DNA from: Amycolatopsis palatopharyngis
GTDB taxonomy: Bacteria; Actinomycetota; Actinomycetes; Mycobacteriales; Pseudonocardiaceae
NCBI RefSeq assembly: GCF_003385185.1
Contig: NZ_PQHZ01000007.1
Location: 62,001-126,000, forward strand
Reading direction: 5' to 3'
Length of the DNA: 64,000 nucleotides
Part shown: positions 33,200 through 40,822 of the stretch, piece after piece
How positions within the stretch are numbered: the stretch's first letter is position 1
Layout of the letters: each line of letters begins with the position of its first letter
Notes under the pieces: model-generated
What the model was told of the DNA's origin: nothing
Seen by the model: the letters and a program-made list of their open reading frames with translations, nothing else
Database searches by the model: none
Translations under genes and position numbers: made by a program

Positions 33200-33898
33200 G
33201 TGAACGATCTCATCGACACCACCGAGATGTACCTGCGGACCATCTTCGAGCTCGAAGAAGAAGGTGTTGTGCCGCTGCGTGCTCGCATTGCCGAGCGCCT
33301 GCAACAGAGCGGCCCGACGGTGAGCCAGACGGTCGCCAGGATGGAACGCGACGGGCTGGTGGTCGTCGCTGACGATCGCCACCTGCAACTGACCGATCAC
33401 GGTAGGGAACTGGCCATCGCCGTGATGCGCAAGCATCGGCTCGCCGAGCGCCTGCTGGTCGACGTGATCGGGCTCGAGTGGGAGCACGTGCACCTCGAGG
33501 CCTGCCGCTGGGAGCACGTGATGAGCGAGGCCGTGGAGCGCAAGCTGGTCAAACTGCTCGACCACCCGACGACCTCCCCCTACGGCAACCCCATCCCGGG
33601 GCTGGACAAGCTGGGCGAGGGTGGCGAGCCTGCCCCACCGGCCGAGTCCGACCTCGTGCGGCTGGACGAGTTCGCCCGCGCCGGCGGCGGCGACGTGGAG
33701 ATCCGGCGGATTGCCGAGCACGTACAGCTCGACGAGACGCTGATGACCGAGCTGAAATCGGTGGGAGTCGTACCTGGTCAGATGGTCAGGGTCGGCAAGG
33801 TCAACGGTGGCGGGGCCACCATCGAGGTCACCGGTGACAACACGACCGTGCAGGTCGCCAGCTCGGTACTGCACGCCGTACTCGCACAGGCCCGGTGA
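33200..33898 (+). CDS. ideR: Iron-dependent repressor IdeR (DtxR family)
   Basis: 232-residue DNA-binding repressor that uses Fe(II) as co-repressor. From the GTG at 33200 the numbering matches IdeR exactly: Met10, Cys102, Glu105 and His106 of one metal site and His79, Glu83 and His98 of the other are all in place. The winged helix reads [17 protein letters not shown] (about 37-53), and an SH3-like third domain ends the protein. IdeR represses siderophore genes and activates iron storage. An ATG nine codons earlier is possible, but GGGGAC before the GTG and the family start favour 33200. galK and galE follow on the same strand. Confidence 0.95.
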   Translation: MNDLIDTTEMYLRTIFELEEEGVVPLRARIAERLQQSGPTVSQTVARMERDGLVVVADDRHLQLTDHGRELAIAVMRKHRLAERLLVDVIGLEWEHVHLEACRWEHVMSEAVERKLVKLLDHPTTSPYGNPIPGLDKLGEGGEPAPPAESDLVRLDEFARAGGGDVEIRRIAEHVQLDETLMTELKSVGVVPGQMVRVGKVNGGGATIEVTGDNTTVQVASSVLHAVLAQAR

Positions 33899-33923
33899 GC
33901 CATACCTAGTGCCGATCGACGAC

Positions 33924-35114
33924 ATGACAAGCAGCTCAGCCGCCGCTACAGCCTTCACCGATCTGCATGACCGCGCCCCGGAGGGGGTCTGGTCCGCGCC
34001 CGGCAGGGTGAACCTGATCGGCGAGCACACCGATTACAACGATGGTTACGTCCTGCCGTTCGCACTACCCCACCGGCTGGCGGCGGCGGGTTCCGCCCGC
34101 GACGACGACCTGCTGACCGTCGCCTCGGTCGGCTCGGACGGGAAGCTGCAGCACGCCGAGCCGGTGCGGATCGAGGAACTGACCCCCGGCGCCGGCGTCG
34201 CTGATCTCGGTTGGGCCGCCTACCCGGCCGGCGTGGCCTGGGCACTACGCGAACAGGGCTTCGACCGCGGTGCCGACCTGGTGCTCGCCGGCGACGTGCC
34301 GACCGGTGCGGGACTGTCGTCCTCGGCCGCACTGGAGTGCGCGGTCGCATTGGCGCTGCTCGGCCTCGCCGGGCAGGACGAGCCGGACGAGGCCGCCAGA
34401 GTCGAGATCGCCCGGTGGGCCCAGCGCGCGGAGAACGAGTTCGTCGGGGTCCCCACGGGTGTGCTCGATCAGACGGCGTCGATGTGCTGCGTGGACGGGC
34501 ACGCGTTGTTTCTCGACGTGCGGTCGGGCCAGGCCGAGCAGGTGCCGTTCGACGCGGCGGCCGCCGGACTGCGAATTCTGGTGATCGACACCAGGGTGAA
34601 GCACGCGCACAGCGAGTCCGGCTACGGCGATCGCAGGAAGGGGACTGAGCGGGCAGCGGATCTGCTCGGGATCAAGGCACTGCGCGACATCGAGGCCGGC
34701 CAGCTGGACACCAGTCTCGCGAAGCTGCCGGAGGAACTCCGGCCATTGGTCCGGCACGTGGTGACCGAGAACGAACGGGTCCTGCGAACTGTCGACCTGC
34801 TCCGGGCGGGGCGCCTCGCCGACCTCGGCCCGCTCCTGGACGCTTCCCACGAAAGCCTGCGCACGGACTACCGAGTCTCGGCCACCGAACTGGACCTCGC
34901 GGCGGAGTCCGCACGGGCAGCGGGCGCACTCGGCGCCAGGATGACCGGTGGCGGTTTCGGTGGCTCAGCGATAGCCCTGGTCCGCGAGACCGACCAGGCG
35001 GCGGTCGAGTCGGCCGTCGCGACCGCTTTCGAACGGGAGGGCCTGCGGCGGCCCAGGATGTTCGTCGGTATCCCGTCGGCCGGAGCGGGCCTGGACGAAA
35101 GCTGGGCCGGGTAG
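33924..35114 (+). CDS. galK: Galactokinase
   Basis: 396-residue GHMP kinase that phosphorylates galactose at C1. The galactokinase signature GRVNLIGEHTDYNDGYVLPFA lies at about 26-46, GLSSSAALECAVAL is the ATP loop and TGGGFGGSAIALV the third GHMP motif. The start is not certain: the ATG at 33924 gives the family length, but there is no good ribosome site, and a GTG five codons earlier is possible. It follows ideR by 25 bases and is followed by galE, so galactose use or UDP-sugar supply may be read through from ideR. galT is absent. Confidence 0.9.
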   Translation: MTSSSAAATAFTDLHDRAPEGVWSAPGRVNLIGEHTDYNDGYVLPFALPHRLAAAGSARDDDLLTVASVGSDGKLQHAEPVRIEELTPGAGVADLGWAAYPAGVAWALREQGFDRGADLVLAGDVPTGAGLSSSAALECAVALALLGLAGQDEPDEAARVEIARWAQRAENEFVGVPTGVLDQTASMCCVDGHALFLDVRSGQAEQVPFDAAAAGLRILVIDTRVKHAHSESGYGDRRKGTERAADLLGIKALRDIEAGQLDTSLAKLPEELRPLVRHVVTENERVLRTVDLLRAGRLADLGPLLDASHESLRTDYRVSATELDLAAESARAAGALGARMTGGGFGGSAIALVRETDQAAVESAVATAFEREGLRRPRMFVGIPSAGAGLDESWAG

Positions 35115-35221
35115 CGCCGGCGGCGCGCCCGAAACCGGCCTCTCGGCCCTGACCTCCCTTCTCCGCTACACGCAGCCCCGGGCGGGGCCGGGCGTCAGCG
35201 GAAGTAGACACTGGACGCTGC

Positions 35222-35243
35222 GGGTGTGTCCGCCGACACACCC
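35222..35243. terminator. Hairpin between galK and galE
   Basis: GGGTGTGTC (35222-35230), loop CGCC, GACACACCC (35235-35243): nine perfect base pairs. It sits in the 191-base gap after galK and 63 bases before galE. It could end the ideR-galK transcript or attenuate galE; no U-tract follows. The rest of the gap shows no other feature. Confidence 0.45.
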
Positions 35244-35305
35244 CGAATGCCGAAGTCAGATCCCTGCGCAGCACTGTTCATCCGCGAGAAAGGCCCCGTC
35301 GAGAG

Positions 35306-36298
35306 ATGTCAACGGTTACCGAGAAGCCGAGCAAGGCCCTGAAGCTGGTCGTCACGGGCGGCGCCGGTTACGTCGGCAGCGTGTGTACCGCCCGCTTGGT
35401 GGAAGCGGGCCACGAGGTCGTCGTGGTGGACGACCTCTCGACCGGGCACGCGGACGCCGTTCACCCCGGCGCCCGGTTCGTCGAGGGCGATGCGGCCGAG
35501 ACCGCCGAGACGTTGCTCGCGGAAGGTTTCGACGGCGTGCTACACTTCGCCGCCAAGTCGCTCGTCGGGGAGTCGATGCAAGATCCCGGGAAGTACTGGC
35601 GCGGTAACGTGCTCACCTCCCTCCGGCTGCTCGATGCCATGCGGGCCCATGGGACCCCTCGCCTCGTCTTCTCCTCCACCGCCGCGACCTACGGTGAACC
35701 AGAGAGTTCACCGATACCGGAGACCGCACCGACCCAGCCGACCAACACCTATGGTGCGACCAAGCTGGCGATCGACCACGCGATCACCACCTACGCGCGC
35801 GCCCACGGTCTGGCCGCGGTCAGCCTGCGCTACTTCAACGTCGCGGGCGCCTATCGCGGTTTCGGTGAGCGCCACGCCACGGAGACGCACCTGATCCCCA
35901 TCGTGCTGCAGGTGGCAACCGGCCAACGCGACCAGGTCCAGATCTACGGCGAGGACTACCCGACCGACGACGGCACCGCAGTGCGCGACTACATCCACGT
36001 CGCCGACCTCGCCGACGCCCACCTGCTGGCACTCGACCATGCCACCGCTGGTGAGCACCGCATCTACAACCTCGGCAACGGCACCGGCTTCTCCGTTCGC
36101 CAGGTGATCGAGGCCTGCCGCGGCGTCACCGGCCATCCGATTCCGGCCGCGGTCGCTCCCCGCCGCGCTGGCGACCCCGCCGTACTGGTCGCGGCCAGCG
36201 ACCGGGCCCGGGCGGAACTGGGCTGGAAGCCGGAGCGCGCGGACCTCGCCGGGATCGTGTCCGACGCGTGGGCCGTCACCCGCGATCGTCAGTCATAG
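35306..36298 (+). CDS. galE: UDP-glucose 4-epimerase
   Basis: 330-residue extended SDR that interconverts UDP-glucose and UDP-galactose with bound NAD. GGAGYVG (18-24) binds the cofactor; Ser124 (FSSTAATYG), Tyr149 and Lys153 (YGATK) form the active site; [17 protein letters not shown] is the typical downstream motif. It follows galK after a gap containing a hairpin. UDP-galactose is needed for the galactan of arabinogalactan, which suits an actinobacterium with a mycolata-type or related wall, so the gene may serve the cell envelope as well as galactose catabolism. Confidence 0.95.
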   Translation: MSTVTEKPSKALKLVVTGGAGYVGSVCTARLVEAGHEVVVVDDLSTGHADAVHPGARFVEGDAAETAETLLAEGFDGVLHFAAKSLVGESMQDPGKYWRGNVLTSLRLLDAMRAHGTPRLVFSSTAATYGEPESSPIPETAPTQPTNTYGATKLAIDHAITTYARAHGLAAVSLRYFNVAGAYRGFGERHATETHLIPIVLQVATGQRDQVQIYGEDYPTDDGTAVRDYIHVADLADAHLLALDHATAGEHRIYNLGNGTGFSVRQVIEACRGVTGHPIPAAVAPRRAGDPAVLVAASDRARAELGWKPERADLAGIVSDAWAVTRDRQS

Positions 36299-36317
36299 CG
36301 GCCAGGCGGCCACGTCC

Positions 36318-37364
36318 TCAGTCGATGAGCCAGTCCGGCGGGCCACCCTCGGGCACCAGCCGGTTGAGCCGGTCCGGAGGTACCCCCAGCTGGATCGACT
36401 CCGCGAGCAAGCCGGCGAGGACGTGGCCGGGGAAGGCGTCGAGGGCGTTGTCCAAAGCCATTCCGGCGAAAGCTCCGTCTCCCCTGAGGTAGGCCGAGAA
36501 TCCGAGCAGACACGCGGCTTCCGCGCGTTCGGGTGCGGGAAGCCCGCGCACCAGTTCGAGCCAGAGCCGCTCGGCGTCGTGTCCTCGCCGCTCCCCCGCG
36601 GACAGTGCGAGACCGAGGCAGTCGTCGCGGATGCGCCGGTCGGACAACGCCCACGCCAGCCGGGCGGCCTCCTCGTCGGTCAGTGCCAGCACCCCCGACC
36701 GCGACCGTGCCAACGCGGACACGATTTCGCGCCGGTCCCGATCGAGCTCCAGGTCAGGTTCGCCGGTGCCTGCCGATTCGCTCCACCGGTCGAGTAACTC
36801 GCCGCGACGGGCGATGGCGGCCTCGTCCACCGGGTCCAGCAGTCTGCTCATCTCGCCGCGGCTGCCGAAGGTGACCTTGCCGGTGCTGGCCATGACCGTG
36901 GCCGCGACCGTCGTCGCCGGATCCGGCAGGCGCCCCGAACAGGTCGAGTCCTGGTAACACCGGTAGCGCACGCCCGCGCTGATCTCAGGTACCCACAACG
37001 CGTGTTTGACCGGGATTCCCGCGGTGTCCAGAACCTCCCGCACCAACTTGATCAGACCACTCTGGACCAAGTTGCCCGAGTTCTGTTTGTGCCGCGGGGC
37101 GCGGACCACCAGCAGAGTGACACCCAGAGCGTGCTCCGCGAGCAGTGGGGCGACCAGTGATCGGGCCAGTTGCTTGCGATATCGCGGTGGTGGCAGATCG
37201 CCGCGCAGTACGACGCCGATACGGGTGCCACTGGGCGGCCCATGGGCGATCACGACCAGGGAGTCGGTGGGGCGAAAGCCGAGCAGGCACGGAACCGCCG
37301 CGATCAACTGCGCCGGGTCACGCAGGTTGACCGTCGACTGGCCTGCGGGAGTGGAAGTCGTCAT
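36318..37364 (-). CDS. DUF4192 domain protein
   Basis: 348 residues. The opening NLRDPAQLIAAVPCLLGFRPTDSLVVIA (about 12-39) is the DUF4192 signature, followed by a Rossmann-like region (RIGVVLRGDLPPP, LLVVRAP) and a helical C-terminal half with HDAERLWLELVRGLPAPERAEAACLLGFSAYLRGDGAFAGMALD. The family is widespread in actinobacteria and its function is unknown. The frame is open earlier, but the ATG at 37364 has GGTGGAG 4 bases before it. It runs convergent to galE with only 19 bases between, and does not share an operon with clear partners. Confidence 0.85.
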   Translation of the reverse strand: MTTSTPAGQSTVNLRDPAQLIAAVPCLLGFRPTDSLVVIAHGPPSGTRIGVVLRGDLPPPRYRKQLARSLVAPLLAEHALGVTLLVVRAPRHKQNSGNLVQSGLIKLVREVLDTAGIPVKHALWVPEISAGVRYRCYQDSTCSGRLPDPATTVAATVMASTGKVTFGSRGEMSRLLDPVDEAAIARRGELLDRWSESAGTGEPDLELDRDRREIVSALARSRSGVLALTDEEAARLAWALSDRRIRDDCLGLALSAGERRGHDAERLWLELVRGLPAPERAEAACLLGFSAYLRGDGAFAGMALDNALDAFPGHVLAGLLAESIQLGVPPDRLNRLVPEGGPPDWLID

Positions 37365-37459
37365 GACTCCACCTTGGAACGCGGGCATCGGCAGCGGTAC
37401 CACCCGGCGCACATCTGTGGACAACGGTGTCCGAGAAGAACAACTCGAACCTGGGGACC

Positions 37460-37478
37460 CCGCGGGCGGTTCCCGCGG
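37460..37478. terminator. Hairpin between the M23 peptidase and DUF4192 genes
   Basis: CCGCGGG (37460-37466), loop CGGTT, CCCGCGG (37472-37478). It lies 50 bases past the stop of the minus-strand peptidase gene and 96 before the next minus-strand start. Terminator role is plausible; there is no U-tract. Confidence 0.4.
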
Positions 37479-37527
37479 CCCGCCCGGTCGTTCGGGCAGC
37501 GGGCGAACCGCCTGCGGGGGTTGGGCC

Positions 37528-38379
37528 TCAGTCGCAGTGTTCGAACGGGCTGGTGTAGCTGTTGGAACCCACCGAACCGCCCCATTTGACGCAGGTGGAG
37601 CCAGCGGCCTTGATCACCGGGCCCGCGTAGTAGGAGAAGTTGCCGGAGTCGGTCGCCCTTGTTCCGCCCTGCACCTCGAGGAAGGCGGAGACCGGCGATG
37701 GGGTTCCGAGCGAGGTCGCCTTCATCGTCACCACACAGTTGCTGGCGGTCGCCGACTTGTAGAGCAGGTAGACCGTCCCCGCCCCGCTGAGACCGGCTGA
37801 GTCGATAACCGAGAAGCCCGACCCACAGGCCGCTTCGGGAGAGTAGGGGTTGCCACCACAGTTGTTCTTGCTGGTGAAGTTGGTGTGACCGTAGTAGGGA
37901 ACCGCGACGCCGTTGAGCCTCGCCTTGACCACCGAACCGTTGTACCGCTGTTCGTAGTGCAGGTGAGGTCCGGTGACTCCGCCCGTCGAGCCCGCCGCGC
38001 CGATCTTGGTTCCCAATCGGACGGTCTGCCCGACCGACACCGCCTGGGACGACAGGTGGGCGTACCGCGTCCGCCAGCCACTGCCGTGGTCGATCTCGAT
38101 CCACCGGCCGTAACTGGTGCTGCCGGTATTTCCCACCCGGGTGATCGTGCCGCCGGACGAGGCGAGTACTGGCATACCGGTGATGCCGCTCTTCTGGAAG
38201 TCCACCGAGTTCGCCGGGCTGTGCCCGCTGAACGTCGCCGCCGTAACGGTGACACCACAGGCGAACGGGACCTGGAAGTTGGGTGCGGCCGACGCGGGCG
38301 TCTGGCCGGTGGCCACCACACCCAGTGCGCCGAGCAGTGCGGCCGCTGCCCCGGCCGCGAGTCTTCGCAGTCTCAACAT
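37528..38379 (-). CDS. Secreted M23-family metallopeptidase (peptidoglycan-active)
   Basis: 283 residues with a Sec signal (RLRRLAAGAAAALLGALGVVATG, cleavage near ASA-AP about 31-32). The M23/LytM domain (about 35-150) has zinc ligands His53 and Asp60 (SGHSPANSVD), His108 (YAHLS) and the HLH at 139-141 (GPHLHYEQ), a complete set for a cell-wall endopeptidase. The C-terminal 110 residues are Cys-containing and strand-rich (CGGNPYSPEAACG; FSYYAGPVIKAAGSTCVKWGG) and unrecognised, perhaps a binding domain. The ATG at 38379 has GGAGGT 5 bases upstream. It is divergent from the TetR gene across an AT-rich gap. Confidence 0.87.
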   Translation of the reverse strand: MLRLRRLAAGAAAALLGALGVVATGQTPASAAPNFQVPFACGVTVTAATFSGHSPANSVDFQKSGITGMPVLASSGGTITRVGNTGSTSYGRWIEIDHGSGWRTRYAHLSSQAVSVGQTVRLGTKIGAAGSTGGVTGPHLHYEQRYNGSVVKARLNGVAVPYYGHTNFTSKNNCGGNPYSPEAACGSGFSVIDSAGLSGAGTVYLLYKSATASNCVVTMKATSLGTPSPVSAFLEVQGGTRATDSGNFSYYAGPVIKAAGSTCVKWGGSVGSNSYTSPFEHCD

Positions 38380-38509
38380 CACTACCTCCATCAGCAGGGA
38401 GTGACCATACGAACACACGATCAGGTGAGGTGGAAGACTGCCGAGCTAATTAAATAGTTAACATTTAACCTTCATTTGACAATCAATGTCACTCTATAAC
38501 CACTATTGC

Positions 38510-38531
38510 TTGTTGACCGGCTAGTCAACAA
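38510..38531. promoter_or_regulatory. TetR-type operator palindrome
   Basis: TTGTTGAC (38510-38517) and GTCAACAA (38524-38531) are perfect inverted 8-mers six bases apart, ending 18 bases before the TetR start codon. A TTGACA hexamer at 38476-38481 lies upstream in an AT-rich stretch. Autorepression of the TetR-DsbA operon is the likely use. Confidence 0.75.
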
Positions 38532-38549
38532 TCTCTAAAGTTCCCGGCC

Positions 38550-39155
38550 ATGGGCCGAACCTCGGACGCACGGGAACGCATCGTCCGTACCGCCGCCCGG
38601 CTCTTCCTGACTCGCAGCTACACCTCGGTGGGCGTCGGGGAGATCTGTGCCGCGGCGGATGTCCGAAAGGGCAGCTTCTACCACTACTTCCCGGCCAAGA
38701 CCGATGTGGCGATCGCGGTGATCGACCTGCACGCCGCCGGTCTCGAACAGCGCCTGCGCGAAGCAGGCGCCGCCGAGCCCGCCCAGGCGCTGCGTGGTGT
38801 CGCGCTCGCGGTCGGCCGTATCCAGCTGGGTTTCGAGGAGCGGTTCGGACAGGTCGTCGGCTGCCCGTTCGGCAACCTCGCCGCGGAGCTGTCCACCGCC
38901 GACACCGTGGTCCGCGAGCACCTGGCGGCCGTTTTCGCCACCTGGCGGCAGCGGATCGCGACGGTATGCCATCGCGCCGCGGCGCACGGCCTGCTGCGGA
39001 AGGGAACGGACCCGGATCGGCTGGCCGCCGCCGTGCTGGCCCACGCGCAGGGGCTGATCCTGCTGGCCAAGGTCGACAACTCGCCCGCGGTGGACATCGC
39101 CGAGGCGATCGATGACCTGATCACCGCCCATCTCGCCGAAGGAGCGCCCGTATGA
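38550..39155 (+). CDS. TetR-family transcriptional regulator
   Basis: 201 residues. The N-terminal helix-turn-helix (about 6-52: [27 protein letters not shown], then [17 protein letters not shown]) is standard, followed by an all-helical ligand domain with Cys107 ([14 protein letters not shown]) and Cys139. The [11 protein letters not shown] element occurs in AcrR-type regulators linked to oxidative or electrophile stress. Its stop overlaps the DsbA-like gene (ATGA), and a palindromic operator lies just upstream, so it probably represses its own operon. The inducer is unknown; reactive thiols or electrophiles would suit the neighbours. Confidence 0.88.
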   Translation: MGRTSDARERIVRTAARLFLTRSYTSVGVGEICAAADVRKGSFYHYFPAKTDVAIAVIDLHAAGLEQRLREAGAAEPAQALRGVALAVGRIQLGFEERFGQVVGCPFGNLAAELSTADTVVREHLAAVFATWRQRIATVCHRAAAHGLLRKGTDPDRLAAAVLAHAQGLILLAKVDNSPAVDIAEAIDDLITAHLAEGAPV

Positions 39156-39853
39156 CCGCACCTGCCGAGATCGACTTCCACCTCGATCCGATGTGCCCGT
39201 TCGCCTACCAGACCTCCGTCTGGATACGCGAGGTACGCGCGCAGACCGGTCTCGAGATCAACTGGCGCTTCTTCAGCCTCGAGGAAGTCAATCGGGTGGA
39301 GGGCAAGAAGCACCCCTGGGAGCGGGACTGGTCCTACGGCTGGTCCCTGATGCGTATCGGTGCGCTGCTGCGACGCCGCGACATGACGCTGCTGGACGAC
39401 TGGTACGAGGCGACCGGACGAGCACTGCACGTCGAAGGACGCAAACCGCACGATCCCGAGGTCGCCAGGGAGTTGCTCGCCGCCATCGGCGCCGACCCGG
39501 GGACGCTGGACGAGGCGATCACCGACCAGGAGACCCACGACGAGGTCAGAGCCGACCACGAGCGGGTGATCCGCGCTGGCGGGTTCGGCGTGCCCACGCT
39601 GTTCTTCCCCAACGGTCAGTGCCTGTTCGGGCCGGTGCTGATCGACCCGCCCACCGGTGCGGCCGCCCTGCGGTTGTGGGACCTGGTCACGGGAATGCTC
39701 GAGTTCCCCGGTCTGTACGAGCTTCAGCGGCCCAAGAGCGAGCAGGACCAAGCCGCCATCGCCAGAACACTCCAGCCGTACCTGAGTGGACGGGACTGGG
39801 TGAGCATCAACCGTGGGCAGGTCATTCCCTTCGCCCAGCCTGTCGGCGAGTGA
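39152..39853 (+). CDS. DsbA/FrnE-like thioredoxin-fold oxidoreductase with single active-site Cys
   Basis: 233-residue cytoplasmic protein (no signal peptide) of the DsbA/HCCA-isomerase type. [16 protein letters not shown] at the N-terminus holds CPFA where DsbA has CPxC, so only one Cys is left; the helical insert follows and [13 protein letters not shown] is the cis-Pro loop. Single-Cys forms act on mixed disulfides or as thiol-dependent isomerases. Its operon partners are a TetR regulator and a mycothiol-dependent isomerase-family protein, which suggests a role with mycothiol conjugates. The start overlaps the TetR stop by four bases. Confidence 0.85.
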   Translation: MTAPAEIDFHLDPMCPFAYQTSVWIREVRAQTGLEINWRFFSLEEVNRVEGKKHPWERDWSYGWSLMRIGALLRRRDMTLLDDWYEATGRALHVEGRKPHDPEVARELLAAIGADPGTLDEAITDQETHDEVRADHERVIRAGGFGVPTLFFPNGQCLFGPVLIDPPTGAAALRLWDLVTGMLEFPGLYELQRPKSEQDQAAIARTLQPYLSGRDWVSINRGQVIPFAQPVGE

Positions 39854-39876
39854 GACAAGAGAAATAGGAGACGTCG

Positions 39877-40707
39877 ATGAAGACCGAGATCCCGAGCATT
39901 CCGATGCGGCCACTGGTGGACGCACTCGACCAGCAGTGGCTCAGCCTCGCCGAACTGATGGCCGGCCTGCCGGACGATGCTTGGAACACCGCGACCGAGC
40001 TACCCGGATGGACGGTGCACGACGTGCTCGCCCACATCGTCGGCACGGAGTCCGCCCTGCTGGGTGAGCAACCGGTCGAGTCGGCGAGCGACTTCTCCGC
40101 ACTCGCCCACGTGCGCAATCCCATCGCGATCTTCAACGAACAGTGGGTGGACATGCTGCGCGGGCACTCGCCGGAGCAGCTGCTGGACCGGTTCAACGAG
40201 GTCACCGGGCGCAGGCGGCAGGCGCTCGCCGCGATGAGCCAGGAAGACTTCGACGCTCCCAGCTGGACGCCGCTCGGCCAGGGCACGTACGCCCGATTCA
40301 TGCAGATCCGGGTTTTCGACTGCTGGATGCACGAGCAGGACATCCGGACCGCGGTGGACAAGCAGGGACACGACGGTGGGTCTCGCGCGGAACTCGTCGT
40401 CGACGAGATCGAGCGGGGTCTCGGCTACATCGTCGGCAAACTCGGCCACGCGCCACAGGGCAGCTCCGTCACCATCGCGCTGACCGGCCCGGTCCGGCGA
40501 ATGATGCACGTCCGTGTGGACGGCCGGGCGACGGTCGTAGACAGCCTCACCGAGCCTGCGACCACGACGATCACCCTGCCGTCCACCCTGTTCACCCGGC
40601 TCGCCGGCGGGCGGACCAACGCGGACGACAATCGCGCGGAGATCAGTGTCTCCGGGGACACCGGGCTCGGCGAGCAGATCGTGCGCAACCTCGCCTACAC
40701 GATCTGA
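39877..40707 (+). CDS. Mycothiol-dependent maleylpyruvate isomerase-family (MDMPI/DinB-like) protein
   Basis: 276 residues. The N-terminal DinB-like four-helix bundle has LPDDAWNTATELPGWTVHDVLAHIVGTE (about 31-58), whose His53 is a metal ligand; further ligands are HEQDIRTAVD (about 148-157). The C-terminal part is an SCP2-like domain (VTIALTGPVRRMMHVRVDG). The family includes mycothiol-dependent isomerases and many members of unknown substrate. It is the third gene of the TetR-DsbA operon, with GAAATAGGAG upstream. A perfect 50-bp palindrome begins 13 bases past its stop. Confidence 0.85.
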   Translation: MKTEIPSIPMRPLVDALDQQWLSLAELMAGLPDDAWNTATELPGWTVHDVLAHIVGTESALLGEQPVESASDFSALAHVRNPIAIFNEQWVDMLRGHSPEQLLDRFNEVTGRRRQALAAMSQEDFDAPSWTPLGQGTYARFMQIRVFDCWMHEQDIRTAVDKQGHDGGSRAELVVDEIERGLGYIVGKLGHAPQGSSVTIALTGPVRRMMHVRVDGRATVVDSLTEPATTTITLPSTLFTRLAGGRTNADDNRAEISVSGDTGLGEQIVRNLAYTI

Positions 40708-40720
40708 CACCGCCGACGCT

Positions 40721-40770
40721 GGTCTTCCAGGCATCGCACTTTCCCGGGAAAGTGCGATGCCTGGAAGACC
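40721..40770. terminator. Perfect 50-bp palindrome (family A, copy 2)
   Basis: The 25-base arm GGTCTTCCAGGCATCGCAC-TTTCCC is mirrored exactly, with no central loop, around CCCGGG. The core GCACTTTCCCGGGAAAGTGC is that of the copy at 28153. It lies between the convergent MDMPI (ends 40707) and S15 peptidase (ends 40823) genes, so it can end transcripts from both sides. Perfect palindromes of this size are unstable in replication, which makes its survival notable. Confidence 0.75.
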
Positions 40771-40801
40771 CAGCCCCAGGTCACGCTCGTGCGCCTCCGC
40801 G

Positions 40802-40815
40802 CTTTCCCGGGAAAG
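40802..40815. terminator. Palindrome family A, copy 3
   Basis: CTTTCCCGGGAAAG, extended on the right as GTGCGATGC like the 40721 copy. It lies 32 bases after that copy, directly past the stop of the minus-strand peptidase gene. Confidence 0.6.
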
Positions 40816-40822
40816 TGCGATG

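Noticed and set aside
40721..40815. CRISPR-like or insertion-sequence end reading of the palindromes
   Set aside because: Only two copies lie together, with unrelated spacing elsewhere, no spacers of regular size and no transposase nearby; terminators or REP-like elements fit better.
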